Shown one piece after another: positions 14,401 to 29,400 of a stretch of 64,000 nt of DNA (positions within the stretch are counted from its first letter, which is position 1; each line of letters begins with the position of its first letter). Under the pieces are notes generated by a model. The model had not been told where the DNA came from, did not search any database, and was given only the letters and a program-made list of their open reading frames with translations. The DNA is from Xiphydria camelus (lineage: Eukaryota > Arthropoda > Insecta > Hymenoptera > Xiphydriidae). The stretch covers positions 27,831,184 through 27,895,183 of the forward strand of contig OY783192.1 of NCBI GenBank assembly GCA_963678675.1. Direction: 5' to 3'. The translations under genes and the position numbers were made by a program.

Positions 14401-17400
14401 TCCAACTAAGTGAGCGGAAACGCATACGTCGCCATCGTTATTCACCGAGACGAGTCTCGAGTTGCTATTGTTTGAATCAACTACTTGCAAATCGGAGAAA
14501 CTCGAAAATCTAACGATACGAGTTTTAAAACGGATAATCTCAGGCGAATTGGTATTTTTAATGTTGCAGGAAAGCTGCCTGGATCAGCTACATAAGAAAC
14601 GCGCATATATAAATTGAAGAAATCTGCAGGTAATGCGAAAAGTTAATCATTCTCGAGATTCACCCTTCTATGCTACTTGGTCCTCGACGATCGTTCCTTT
14701 TCGTGGGTCTTTCCAATATTCCGCCAATAAATCAAATTAATCCTCGCTATAGTCGCAGTAATATCCGCGATAAAATAGGTTAAAGTGGATCGTCGAAAGC
14801 GTCTATGGAAAATCGATGTAACGAAAAATAATCCCTTTCTCCGCCTATCACTTTCCCGCTATTACAAATAAAACTAATCCCCGACCAATGCGACGCGACA
14901 TTATATCCTGTATTTACTCGAAGATTAGTGGGGAAAAAAAACGATGGGATCACTATTAATCACCGCTTAAAGAAGCTATCGACAACATGCATAATCGCAT
15001 CGCGGGAAACAACGTCGCCTACGATGCGACGACTGTTCGACGATCTCTAGACGCGCAATAAATTCAACTTCGAATACCTTATGAGATTCTAGGGGTGAGT
15101 CGAGCAGCATATCTCCAAAATAGTCCCTGCAATACTGAGCTATCTTGGCCTGCTGTCTTGGATTGCAGTGATTTTCAAAACTGAGTATAACCGGATATTC
15201 GGACGTTTTGAAGGCACTCTCAGCTATCGCTTCTATCACGTCGCGGGCGTATATTTCAGGCACAAACGTGTATCTAATGACAGATTGGTGATCGATCAGC
15301 ATGATCTGTTATCGGCTAAATGGAACGCATACACACGCGGTAGATAATGCACAAAAGCAGCTACGCGGTATTTCAAATATTACCCGTGAACAATGACGGG
15401 CTCGTCAAATTTGCCATTCCAAAAGTCAAGCTCGACGCAACGGCAACCGGCGAGCAAACACTGCCGATAGATCTCGACGGAGCTTTTGCCCGTCAGCTGG
15501 TGACCTGAAAGAATCGCGGGAAAATAACGATCGCGCCGCAGACGCCGCGAGAATTTATACCTGCCGGACAAGTGACGAGGGTGGTTCGAGTTTTGAACAA
15601 CCGTCGACCGCGACACATCGATCTAGGACTTTATTTATTTCCCGTCCTTGTTTCTCTCTCGGTAGGCAATTTATCAGGGAGTTAATTTGGAGGGTGAAAA
15701 ATAACAAAGGGGCTCATGCAGACTGGACCAGAAATGCTGTTCTAAAAGTAGATTGAAATAAAAATAAGGAAGGATGGAAGTTTTTGAGTAAGCGATAATA
15801 AATGTGATTCAGCCCTTTGAGGTGGTAAGTTTGAGAAATAAGGTCCGGCCTTATGGAACTCCAATGTTAAATTCCGAGTGGATGCAAATTATTTGATATT
15901 ATTCGTATCAAAATCGCTTCAGGGGTTTTCGATTACACTTGATACCATTGATAACTATTACAAATTTGTAATTGTATCCTCTGAACAGAAGCGACTACCC
16001 CTATTGCATAAACATGGTGTCCAACGAAATGTGAAAAAAAAATCCCTGACTTTTCCAGGATTTCCAATTTAAAATAATACATTTTCCCTCACCATTACCG
16101 GTATAGATCCAGTATGGAGTATTACGCATCTGTCATTCCGTCAAATGAATAAATTAACGAATATCCACATAACCAGCCTGGCGGGTATGCCAGTAGAGAA
16201 ATAAGTATGAAAATAATTTATTATAATTTTGCGAAATCACATTTTCACTGTCCAATAATTTTTCTTAATATAAGAAACAATTTTTAAATATACCTAGGTA
16301 TATTATCTAGTCATAGCACACATCATATTGTTACATTGCTTCCACCAGTAATCGATATTCTTACTATCGGTAAAAAGAGAGTACTGCTTCACTAGAAAAT
16401 GTCTACTTTAAAAGTTTATAAAGTTTGAGTATTATTGAAAATGTCCAGAAAATTCTTTGATTTTCCTGACTTTTCCTTGACATTTCCTTGTCTCGCATAA
16501 TTCTCTGGCAATTCCAGGTTTTCCAGAATTCCCTGGCCGCTAGAAACCATGATAAAAAATGAACAAGAACTCTAAAAGCTCGTCTTTAAGATAAATCGAC
16601 AACGCTGATTTAAAACAAAATTTTTTTTCATTGCAGCTTCATCCCCTGAACAGGAATGACCACACCTATTGGGGTGGGACTTACCACCTGAAGGGGTTGA
16701 ATCATATTTTGTTAATGCTGCTACCGATGCTTGCTCAAAAATCCACATCCTCCACTAATTTTCTGAAGAGTGCCAATCGTATCTAGTAATCCCTTCCTAT
16801 TTTTATTTCAATTTAAACTTTTAGGACAGCATTTTTGGTCCAGTCTGTAAATGGGCAGCGTGCGCACATCATAAGATATTTCCAGAATATTTTGAATCAA
16901 TGAATAAGATGCCCCACCTGAGGTACCAGATACACCAACAAAATATTTATTCAAATGCTTGTAGGAAATTTTGAATACACGCTAGAACGAAATAATTACA
17001 ACTAAAAAACCTCCATGTCTCGAATAGCGAAAATTTAGCTTCACACGTCAGAACAGTCGATCATTATCACTGACTCGAATTTCTTGAAAGGAAAAAAGAA
17101 TTACCTATACCTCAGACTCTTAACATTCGAAATCCCCGCATTTAATTAATCTCTAAAAAGGTCCCACAGTAAGAAGTTACCAAAGATTCCATTTTTAAAC
17201 GTTATTAAAGTCTCATCCTTTTCCAATTTCCCAATCCGCTTAGATCATTTTGCTATTTCTGGCGTATCACCAGTTGGCCAATTATATTTATTGCATAAAT
17301 ATTATATTTTCCGGCCAAATTCTGCTCGCGAAAGGAAAAGAGAAAAAATCTGCACCCAAAAGCTCTTTATGTTTCTCATCGATCGTTCAAAAATACGACC

Positions 17401-20400
17401 ACCTTTTCGCAAGCGATTCATCCAGGATTGAATATGCGTACCCGTCAAATATGTATTGTGGCTCGAGTTGATGAAGTAATGAGGGAGAGGCTGGTCCATA
17501 TCGTCCGAAAGTTCGAACTTAGATACCGCGACGATAGAGTTGTCCTCACTCATCAAGTACCTCAGAAAACCGTCAAAGCTCAGCTGCCCTCCTCTGGCAT
17601 TGTACTTGTTCGGTTCGTACTCGTTAATGATGTCTCTAGCCCGTGCCTCGTTCGCGTACGGATACAAAATCTCGTTGAGACGCGGATCTCTCTGGGTCTT
17701 GTTCAAAAAGTCTACGAGTTGATCGACCGACATCGACCTGCGCTTGGTGTTGCCCACGATCGCTTCGAACACCCTCTCCACTTCCGCGCGCTGAGTGAGG
17801 GACTTGTAAAAATTGAAGAACTCCTCGAACTGGAACTTTTGTAACGACACCGTATCGTTCTGAAAGCGAAAGATTCACGTACTACAATCATTCAAGAATG
17901 CGTTTTCCTCCGCTCCCTCGCCTCTTATTATTTCGCTATTTCACGCGACACGCAATAATTATTACGCGATGATCTTTGTTGTAGATGCGACCTTGGAGGG
18001 CGTATACGCGTCTAAATGCATCCGCCGTATAATTATGCATTCCCTCAGTGGCGTATTCAAACTCTCCTCGAAAGCTTAAAGGGGAATTAAGCGAATTCAT
18101 AGCTTCCTCCGAGTATCATTGGCCGGGTGCCAGGCGCGATGCAATCTGGAAAAATATGATCCAACTCTGTGCCTTCCAGACGCGCTACTCGAAGACAGGG
18201 AAATAGTTTACCTGTCATCGCGACGACGTCGGCACGCTGGTGATCGATGTGCAAATTCGTGCTTTCGTTATGGGCCGACTTTATACTCTGCTATTGCGCA
18301 CCGCACGAAAAAAAATGATTCTGCAGTATTAGCAAAGCTAGGTTTTGCTAAGAATTTGTTACTCTCTATCATGAAAAAAATATTTCCTGTGGCAGCAAAA
18401 GATGTGTCAAATAAGAGTAACGATATTTGCAGGGATAGCAAACATTTTTACCGAAAAAAGTTCACCGTGATTGCAGTTACATTTACTATTATTAGACATA
18501 TCTTTTGCTGCCATATATATTATATTTTTGTCACGACAGTAAAAAGTTCTCAGCCAAACCTAGTTTTGCTATGACTGTACAATAATTTTTTCCACGTGTA
18601 TTCGACTAAATCTGAAGTTATCATTATACGCGAGCATCGCACGATGCCGTTGTGCAATACAACGAAACACTTTTGAGATAGTGCTAACGATTGAAAAGTT
18701 CTGATTTTAACGCAACTTTACGAGGAAGAAATGTATGTCAAAAGATGTAGAGAGAATAATTTTTTAGATTCTACTCTTAACGCGTCTCAATGTATTATAA
18801 AAAAAAATGAATCCTTCATTTCTCGGTAAAATTCCGATCTGACGAATTCCATCACGCTCGAAGATATGTTCTCAAAGTCTCTTAAAAGGGATGCTCAACA
18901 TAATATTGTATGCAAGCATTTAAAGTAGTATGGTCATGAATCGATTTCCAAGATTTAAATATGAAATAATTATGTATGCAAGCTAATATCAATAGAAACC
19001 TCTTGGTGTAATTTGGGGTAGATTGACCGTTTAGTATGTCTGATAAAAATTAATTACCGAGTAGAAAATAACCCAGAGTCTTATGGGCAAGACACATTTC
19101 TTTAGGTTTGTATGTAAAATCCAAGATTAAAATATAAAAAATATACCAAAAAACGGGGGAAAAAAAACAAAAATATATACCCATTGATGAAAATTATTGA
19201 CCGTTTGATACTTTAGTTATAACTAATTTCTGCTTCTCGGTGTTCGGAAATAGCGCGTCGAGTAGATGCGGCAGCGTCGCGTCAGTGGAGTGGGTTCAAG
19301 AGTGCATTTCAGATCTCGTTTTCCCCACGATACACTCAAACGTTTGAGTGTATCGTGGTTTTCTCTACTGGGCCACGAGCCCATTGATAATATGCGTTGC
19401 CACACATAAAAAAAACGCTAAGGAGGCACATTATTTGAATAATAAGTGAAAAATAATCAAAATAATCGACTAATTCTTATGGTCATAAATTGTATAATTC
19501 ACAAAGAGAATTTCCAATTATAAATCATAGTTTTTTGATGACTTTTTTTACGGACACTCAACGATCACTTTGGAGAGTGACCATACTACTTTAAAGATAA
19601 TATTCAAAATGACTCATATAATGTCACATGGCCACACTGAGACACTGAACTAAAATAGCTGAATGTGGTTTGAAATCGGTTTGAAAATTATTATTAGCTA
19701 CCGTTCGTTGAACCATCAACAGCATCTTGACATTGTGCCAATAAAAATACAGTACCACACCACTCATTGAAGGAAAATAGTAATTTATATGAATTAGGCA
19801 ACATCAATCAACTTTCAAAATTTATCAAAATTACAAAATATCTTTTCCTCTTTCTTATTTTTATATGACTGATACAGTTTTCCGATAATTTCTGATTTTC
19901 CAAAATTTACTGACCGATAAGTACTGCGATAGTAAATCAATTTGCGAAGATAATTGAACAAGCACAAAATTTAAAGACAATTTTCCTATGAACCACTTTT
20001 ATTTGTGCTACATACATATGTATGTATATTGTATACTGAAATTGCACATCTGTGCCTTAATATTTTCTCAGTAAAACACGGCGTTGACATTATTATATTT
20101 ATACGCATACATGTGTACCTTCTCAGTAACATTTCCAATTCAAAATAAACATACGTTTAAGTAATACTCATAAAATATTAACTTTATCGAATCACCGTTA
20201 ACACAACGCACATGCGCGTTGAAACTAATAAAGCTTCAAAATTATTATAACATCAACATTTTCAAAATTTTAAACAACTTTAAAAGAAGATTTTTGTTAA
20301 CAAATATTCAAAGTATAATACGTAATCTTTAAGAAATCATCTACATTCCCGACGTATCACAGCCAGCTTTAACCATACATAAAAAGTGCTAATTTATGAC

Positions 20401-23400
20401 TTTTAAGCTGCACGTATTCCCTCTAAAAAGGGACCTTGATAGATTAATTTAACTGCCTAGCTTTTCAAGGTTCTCCAGTAGGGCCATTCAGATGGAGTTT
20501 CTCAGGCGTATATACGGTCTACAGGTATGTATAGGTATATAGTTTTATACACGCTTGCACGCGATCTCGCTATAGTAAACCATTGATTCCCTTAGACTGA
20601 TTGGTTCAGCGTGCATAAAGCCGCGTATAAACTAGGAAATTCCATCTAAATAGCCCTACTACCCTAAATTACCCCTTTCCCTCCGAACTCTGCATGAGTT
20701 TGAAACACTTTACACTCTGCAGCAAACTCAAACCAGTGAGTATTCCAAAATTTTTGCCCAACTTCTATGAACGTATGGACGTTTCCATATTTCGGAGTAA
20801 AGACCAAATACATGCCACAATGTATATGATAAACTCGGAGAATTGGAAACGAAGAAAACTGGAGTACCAAAAACCGAATGATGGATGCGTAAACACACCC
20901 GCGTATATCTAACGCGATATATGTAGCGCGTATACCGGAGTGTGCCAGAGGAAATGCGTAAATGTGTCAGGATGAATTTAATATTAGGCCAAGGTCACAC
21001 CTAAACAATGAACGAAAAGAAATGCTATTGCTTGAAAAGTCAACTTTTTGGCGGAGCTCCAGAGAAAAAAATCGCCAGGCAAAACAATTGGAGCTTTACG
21101 CCGCGAGACGAAGGAAATAATAGCGTATCAATAAGATACACAATACAGACTGTTCGCGAGATATCCCGGAATAATCATTGATACTCAACGAAATCCGGTT
21201 TACATACTTTGAAATGGCTATAGGACGTTTCAGTTCAATGTACTACAGAGTGCGGCAAAACTGTCTCCCTATTTTCAATACACTCTTGTAAAGCGGGGTT
21301 GCGTCGCAGAAAAGTGGGGGTAGCATCAGTACAAGCGGGAAGACTAAAGTTACTGTTTCAAACTGGTTTATTGTGAAACGCCACGTGGACAAAGGCACAG
21401 CGCGCTTTCGCCGTGCAAGTGTACATCCGTGAAAATGGATCCGTCATCGCTGCACAACGAGCGTTCCGCCTCCGATTTGGAATTCCTCGTAATCAAAAAG
21501 TTCCAGATCGAAAACCAATTGTTTTGTGGGTAACAAATTTCAGAGAAGCTGGATCTATATATTGAGAGAGTCACAGTTTGGTGCGCCGTATCAGAAATGA
21601 GGATAATCGGGCCTTACTTTTTTGAAGAAAGGAATCGGGCTGTTACGGTCAATTCAGAACGCTACATGGCGATGATTCAAATTTGTTTTGGTCCCAGCGC
21701 TTGCTGAACTTAATAACACCTTAACTGCCATGTGAATCATGCGTGATTCACAAGTGACATATTCATTCAAGCCACGTGAAAACTTTTGCATTTTTATCTG
21801 TAGCTCACCGACGATCCATAATGGCCATATAAATACATGGTAGTTGAAAAAGCGTGGCCTGGTAAATAAAATGGTGTAGTTAGCCTAGGTAGTATCTTAT
21901 GTCATTAGGCGGAAATCCGAGGTTTTTCATCCGAATGACATATACTATTTTTTCTCACGAATGCCCATTTCTCAAAACAAAACAAACAGAAGTATAGGCC
22001 TATTGCGTAGAGCCCATGCACACTATCACAAGTATGAATGTGTATTGTATGTATACGGAAAACAGCGCCGCCAAACTGGGTTTCTTGGCGAAACTGGGGT
22101 GTAAATTCTCTATACGTACATGTGTAACACAAACAAAAGCTACGCTTGTGAAAGTACGCAACAGGCCCAAACACGGCTCATTTCACGTTGCGTTTATCAG
22201 TTTGGAAAAAGGACCCACTTCGGACTAAGCAATCTTTTAACAGCCTGGGGGGCCTTTCTCGAGTCACTCGTATCTTTGCGTGCACGCAACTCAGCGAATA
22301 AACCAATCAGGATCAAGTATTCCGTTGTGGTGGGAGTCCTGATTGGTCTACTCGCTAAGATGCGTATACGTTTCTTTTCGAGCGGTTCGAGAAAGGGGCC
22401 CCTGTGGACTCCCGGTCGGTGTCACGCAGGAAAAACGCCATCTTACGGTCTAAAAATAAGCTGGAAAAGGCCTCGAAATGGACATGAGTGAGGAAAAAGT
22501 TTGATTGTTTTTTTTCTATAAGACTTTAAATGCTTGTGGCTCCGGGGGTCAAAAAAATTGGTATTGTGGCAGTTAACGTGTTAATGCGCAGAATGCCTGG
22601 TTTCAACAGGATGGGGCGACAGCCCACATATCTCAAGCATCACTGCAACTTTTGAAAAAAATATTCCCCAGGCGCTTGATATCCCTGAGAGACGATATTC
22701 CATGGCCTGCGCACTCGCCGGATTTGACGCTCTGTGACTTTTTTCTGTGGGGTTATCTTAAAGCTGAAGTCTACAAACATTGTCCAAGGATCCTAAGAAA
22801 ACTTAAGGAGGCAATCCGTATGGAATTTTATCGAATACCGAAAGAAATGCTAGTAAGAGTTATGCACAGCTGCAAAAAACGCTTGCGGCAGTTTTGCGAT
22901 AATGGCGGACAGCACTTGGCCGATATTCTTTATAAAACCACATAAACTGAAACTGTATTAATTGTACTTTTAAGAGTTAAAAATAAATGTAATAAATTTC
23001 AAATAACATTTTTTGTATTAAACTTTACAAATAGGGAAACAGTTTTGCCGCACCCTGTATTTTGCGTTTACAGCGAAACAATAACTTTTTCAGCATATGA
23101 GGACAAATGTCTTTGCGAAAGTAGGGTGGGTTGATGAAGTCTTGGGAAAAAAATTAAAGAAATACTTGCAGTATATGTCTTAAAGCGTAACAAGTCAATC
23201 CTAAATCTTGTCTTTGCGAAAGTCATTCTCACATCGAAAATAGCATGTAGAATAATATTTTAGTATTCAATATTCACGTAATTATTATCATTATTGACAG
23301 CAAAATGTAGAATATTTTGTCTAATATATAATATTAATCCTCTACTCTTTGTGACGAAGTGATTCCAAATATAGATCGCGCACATTAAATAGTCGTTACG

Positions 23401-26400
23401 GAAACTTCAAAATTAACGAAACTCATCTTCTACGATCGAGCAGACGTTTTAAATGCGTACACCTTGGACTTAAATTCTCCTAACTTCATTTCAATCTCAA
23501 AATCACGAAAAATTGCAGATGTACAAGTATTAAAACACCATTTTTCGCTGAACCAAACAAACTTAAGAACAATTCAAGCTTTCCAGGCTATTCCAGGAGC
23601 CGCTTGACCTTAAAATAACGTATTTCAACAGACAGAAATAACGTTTTTATATAGAAACGACAAAACATCCTGAGCATTATCAGCGTGACATGCAACTGAT
23701 GAGACTTACCTTACCCGACGGTAAACTCGAAATATCAAGAGCTTTCTCGACGCGCTTACGGTCCTCCTTATTTTGTGCGAACATCTTTATAATACTGTAA
23801 AGCAAATACAAAGAAGTGTAAATTTTTCGTGAGTAAAAAATAACACGTAAACCATTCGGAAGGAAACGGATTTTGTATAGACATAATATAAAAAAGTCGT
23901 TAATTTCCTTCCCAATGTACTGTTCTTTTGCCGTAAACAATCGGGAAAAACAGACGAACGACAAAAAGTTTATCGTACGAAACGGATTTCTTGAGAAAAG
24001 GCTATAAGGATTCTCAGTACTTCGATAGGGGAAGAATACGTATAAGCGGTATGACGAAATGAATGGCAGGATGTTGGATTTACTCACTTTTTCACGGGAA
24101 TCTTTCCAGATTTATCGGCTGTAAGCGTAAGCTTGCTGTGCGCTTTTTGCAAGAACATAATTGTGCTGGTGTTGAGCTGCGTCAAATTGTAAGCCAGCTG
24201 CAGGAGCTGGTCCGTCCAACGTCGCGCAATCTCCGCGTGTGGTGCGCAAAAGTTTATGAACGTCATATTCACAAAATCTGATCCGTAACAGATCGTCACA
24301 GTGATATCCTCTAGACAATCTTGAGTGCCGATCGTCACGGCGGCTTTTAATTTAGGATCCTGTGTACAAAAAACCATGCGCACAATATAGATATGCTTAT
24401 TTTCATTCAGTAATTAAATTATAGCATTTTCGCGTGGTACGTGAAATAAAACCTATTAATAATAAGTGATTTAAAACATTCGCGCGGTATTTAGAGAAAT
24501 TGGAAAAAAAAATCTAACAATTCCAGACTTATCAAGCGCACATATTGCTTTGAATGCACCCACCGGTGTTAATACTAATTAAAATTGAGTACATAAGCGT
24601 GAAACGTTCTTTCAATAACATTTGTATAATTAGAACTAACGCAATTGTCGAATAAAAGAGTATTACCTTTATCCTACTCAGTATTCCGTGTAATATTAAT
24701 TACACTAGTCGATTAAAAAAACGGATAACACCACCGTAGGTAGCAAATGGAAACGTGATCGTCGGTGTTTACCGGTGAATGGATTCTGTAATTAAATATC
24801 TAATTGCTGTTTGTACAGCCTTCTAAAATGTGCAGTGTTGTCAATCTGCTTCGCCAATCTACTTACTGATCAAAATATACATAAAAATGTTTTTTTTTCA
24901 GTTTCAAAATGAGTCGGCTAGCTTGCCTAATTTGGATATTCAAATCTTGCTGTATCATTTAATTGATCAAAACGAACAAGAATGATTGTACACCTGCGGC
25001 CAATGATTCTGATCGACCCGCTTTGGGTGATGGTACTTTAACGAGTCAACCGTAGCTAAACGGTTCGAGCCAATCTTATTGTTTTGTTATGAGGGCTAAA
25101 TCTAATATGTCCTTTATGGCAAAACAAGAAGATCCGCTCATACCGTTTAGCTACGATCGACTCGATAAAGTACTGTCATCCAAAGCAGGTCGATCAGAAT
25201 CATTGACAACAGGTGTACGACCCAAAAAAATGAAACCCTACGAGTTTTGAAACGGAGCCTGAAGCGTGTAATCCTAACAAAATGTGAATAGACGATAATA
25301 TACACATTTCTATCGACTGTCTCGGTTCAATTGTTCGCACGAACAAATGGAAACCAGATAATAGCACGCCACCCAGAGAGGGGCACACAAAGCAGCAGCT
25401 AGAGCTATAAGCTTTCGCGGTGATAGGATGAAAGTTAACGGTGTTTACTAATAAAAATGATCTTTCGATTTATAGGTCAACTTTTATCCTACGTGCACTC
25501 GCTAGCTACCTCTTGCTACGTGGCTCCGACTATTCCATGTTATATGGAAAGAGTGCATACGTATGTGTACGCCGCAAAGTAGGCAATATTCTATTTTTAA
25601 ATTTGCCAATAATTATTACACCGGAGCAACGTGCGTCGTTAGTGTCCACGCAAAGGCTGGATATTATTATAGGGCTCGCACCGCGCGATATGCCTCGTGC
25701 AATGATAATATCAGTCGCGCAAACACCCCCTCCTGCTCGTTAAGAGCAGGGAACTGTGAGCTTTGTAAAGAAATTCTTAGCTTTTGTTACCGTTTCAATG
25801 GTGACGCACGGCATGTTATATTTAAGAATGCTTTTAATGACAGAATAGTTTGTCAACGGGGTGGATTCGGCGAAATGTTGACTCGGTGAAATACTGATAC
25901 TGAGCAATCACCTATACCTATTGTCTATCGTACCTAAACTCCATTATGTACTAAGAAACTTAGGTACTTTGTATTTAAATTTTGAACTCAATATCGATAA
26001 TAAAATTAATATACCTATTGAAAATTACCAATATTTATAATGACGTTTTCAAATACAAAAAAAATAAATTGGAAGAAATGTACTAAAAACGTGATAGTAT
26101 TATGTCCTACGAACCAAATCACGTCAGAAATTAAATAAATGAGCAACTTCCTATTGAAAAGTATTATGTAAGCCTAGAAATGTTAAGTTTCAACCCATGA
26201 TTTGAATCTCACATTTAAAAAGAAATGACAAACAAATCATTAGATATCGAACTGGATTTGATATAACACCTCTACAAAAATATTAGTTAATAATCAACTT
26301 TTAGAAATTTCGTGAAAACTTTTGATCAGAAGGATATAAACTGCAAAATAGTAAAGTTTCAGCCAATTTGACTGAAACACATTTTCCACGAGACTGTAAA

Positions 26401-29400
26401 GCCCTTTAAATAAAATATAAATCTTCCGTAATAGAAGATCGTATAAATTATTTAAAAAAATATTTCGTTCTGTTAAAACTCGTAAGTTTGTAATTTTTAG
26501 AATTCGTTTAAACATTCTTCTAGAACGCGCGATTCATTCATTCACAACCTCCTACGCATTACGCCAATAAAAAATTCTGTATAAATATATCCCTGGGTAA
26601 ATATATTAGGAACCATATAAATTGAGTCTTAAAATACTCGTACCTTTGGTATTTTGGCATGTTTTCCAGTTCGTGTATCACGTATCATGGCTATGTCAAG
26701 CATGTCCATTTCGTTTTGGCTATCGACCCAATGTAAGTAAAAGCCGAACTTGTCTACTCGTAGAGTCACGAGTGTTACGTTTACCGAATCCTGAAAAAAA
26801 GGAAGTCATACCTCTCATGTCATAGTGCAAAATTCGACGTCGATGAAATAATTGAGGGAGTCAGTGGATAAGTGGTACAAGTCACAATTTGGATTATTTG
26901 AGTTAACTGCAAAAATGCATAGTTAAAGTACCCTGCTAAAAATTTAGGCAGAGACGGTCAGAAACGGGCAGCTGTCCCTGTCCATTTTTGCCCGTTCTTG
27001 GAGGTATACACAGGTAGCCGTGCCTGTTTCTGGCTAATTATTTGCTTTGGTTAGACAGATGAACCTGAATGTGCCCGTTTGTAACTACAAGATACTATAC
27101 GTACGGACAGACACGCCTCAATGTACCTATATTATTGTTCATATCGAAAGTTTTTCAATAATACTTTGAAAATTATAAGTAAGTCTACTCTTGTCAATCA
27201 GACGTGTCGTTCGAATACACCCGCAAAACTAAAAAAGGGTAACAATTTACTATCCATACAAGTTCCATTTTTGTTACAGAGATGGACATTTTTCGTGGCA
27301 AAAAAGTAATAGAAACATTGATTTAACTTATGTACATATATTTACATGATCAGTAGTACATACACATACTTACTTACATAAATGATAATATTTTATTGTA
27401 TTTCATGAGTAGCAATTGGTACAGTGAGAAAATTTTTGGCCCTCGTTTCCATGACGATACAAGTGGTTTTGATTTCTCCAAGGCTAATTAGTTTTATTTC
27501 GTTTGTTTTATTTGCTAACATAAGGTTTTCGAAAATTATGTTGCAATATTGGAATGGTTCGACATTGATTTTTTTAACGAATAATTGACAGCTGTCGTTA
27601 AAAACTACAATTTTATACAAATTTCCGAAAGAATGATCTGCGAACTTATATATAACAATACTGTCATTTCTTTTCGTTGCTCTTGTATATGAATCTATAG
27701 AGTATGGAATGCTGTTGTGAATCATTCTCGAGTATTCAATAATACACATTGTAATAAGTGTATAAGTGCTCACTTTGTTATAAGTTTTGTAGTGTATATA
27801 TGACAACATTATTAGACAAATAAAGTATTTTGAAAAATTATACATTTTGTAAAATTTCATAAAATGGAAGCGGGCATATTAAACAGGCACATACGGGTAA
27901 AAATGGACAGACTAACAAGGTAGATACGGGCACATTCGGGCAGGAATGGACAGCTATGCACGGATAGAAAAGTGCAGAAACGAGCATGTCTGATTTTTCC
28001 GCTTACTGTCTCACTCGTACAGAAACGGGCAGAAACGGGCAGAAACGAACACATACGGAGAAAATATTTGTGTCCGTTTCTGTCCGAAATCCAACCAAAT
28101 ATGGGCACAAACAGGTAGGCTATGTCCGGGCACGTTTACCCGTCTCTGCCTAAATTTTTAGCAGGGTAAATATCTGTTTCGAAAAAAAAAAGGTATAAGT
28201 GTATAATGGTATGGTTGCCACTTTACCACTTTTTCTTCTAAGCAGATATTTACTTTAACTATGCATTTTTGCTGTTAACTCAAATAATCCAAATTGGGAC
28301 TTGTACCACTTTTCCACTAACCCCCTCAATTATAAAGAGAATTTTGTGTACTGGTTTTATGTATGAAATGCGTGTATAGTGAGAGTTGGTGCAGATAATA
28401 AAACTAAAATATACATAGGTTCTCTCTGACACGAAATGCTGTAACTGAAAAATTAGAGAATAACACTCGTACTTTAAAAAGTACTAAAATTGATCTAAAT
28501 AAAGTGAAGATAAAATAGAAGTTAACTTTTTCTTGGAAGAAACTATTCGGGAGATTACTGATTACGAATATGTTATTAGTTTTCCAATTCGACCGCTGAT
28601 TTAATCACTCGTCCTAAAAAGGCTCATAAATAAAAAATAGATAATGTTATATAAATAGTAAATACTCGTACGGGGTCTTTGATTCTGATATTGATATGAG
28701 AATCGTGCGAGTGCGAGTGAGAACGCGGATTAACCCTACTAGACAGTTTCGAGAACATCGGAGAATATGCGACAAAGAGGCTCTTATACGTTCACCAGGA
28801 TTAATCGATGTTCTCACTCGCACTCGCACTATTCCTATGTCAATATCAGACGCAAAGACCCCGTATATTGATGCTGAATAATAAACTGATGCTGTAATTT
28901 AAGTTTACTCGAAGCGTGTCAACATCCGCTATATAATCACTTATGGATAATGAAGCAGTTAGATATTATCAAAATCTGCCCTGTACATATGAAATGAAGC
29001 TTAAAAATATTAGATAGGTACAACGTTTTATCAGTGTCAATAAATATAAAATAAGCCCCTCCCTCTCAGCATTATCACGGTACTGTTTGACAACAAATCC
29101 GCAAATGAATCATGTACGAAATAATTTCTTATCTTCGACTATAATTACCACTGATCTCCTGTAACTTCTCATATAGTCGACGTTAAAACATGGCAAAATA
29201 TGACGATTTAATTCTGTTCTATACAAATTATCGCTTGACAAAACGACACCGATAACGCAAATGTAACCTCACTAAATGCAACTATTCTGTTAATTAAAAA
29301 TTGATAGTTTAAACTAGCTCCTAGCAATATGATTCCTGACGAGAAAATGGAGAAACATTTTGGTCGAACAGAGCCAGAATAGCTCAAGTGCTGTGATAAA

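Larger units (their letters stand above)
21246..23057 (+). mobile_element. Decayed mariner-like element with DUF4817-type transposase
   Basis: The ends are CAGAGTGCGGCAAAACTGT and, inverted, ACAGTTTTGCCGCACCCTG, with TA on both sides. Two transposase pieces lie between them: an N-terminal DNA-binding part and a C-terminal catalytic part. Without the nested 848-bp insertion and the extra TTAA copy the element is ~960 bp, shorter than a full transposon. It was therefore internally deleted as well as interrupted. It lies within the Plc21C intron between exons 4 and 5, in antisense orientation. Confidence 0.85.
26849..28334. mobile_element. Outer inverted-repeat element split by a second element
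   Basis: The left arm (ATAATTGAGGGAGTCAGTGG... to the AGTTAAAGTA at 26930) is mirrored at 28246-28334 (TACTTTAACTATGCATTTTT... to CCCCTCAATTAT). The arms match for ~85 bp. The space between them is occupied by the 26931-28166 element. The right half keeps a small additional hairpin built on AAATATCTG/CAGATATTT. Confidence 0.8.

Noticed and set aside
13947..14513. 188-codon plus-strand frame
   Set aside because: It is antisense to the His-rich Plc21C linker exon; the minus strand has the family match and phased splice sites.
17428..17844. 138-codon plus-strand frame
   Set aside because: It is the antisense shadow of Plc21C exon 5, which carries the catalytic histidine and conserved EF/X sequence.
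18119..18574. 151-codon plus-strand frame
   Set aside because: It crosses an inverted-repeat element in a Plc21C intron; composition is unlike a protein.
22120..22491. 123-codon plus-strand frame
   Set aside because: It is inside the TTAA-flanked non-coding insertion, reads through a GC-rich hairpin and has no protein-like conservation.
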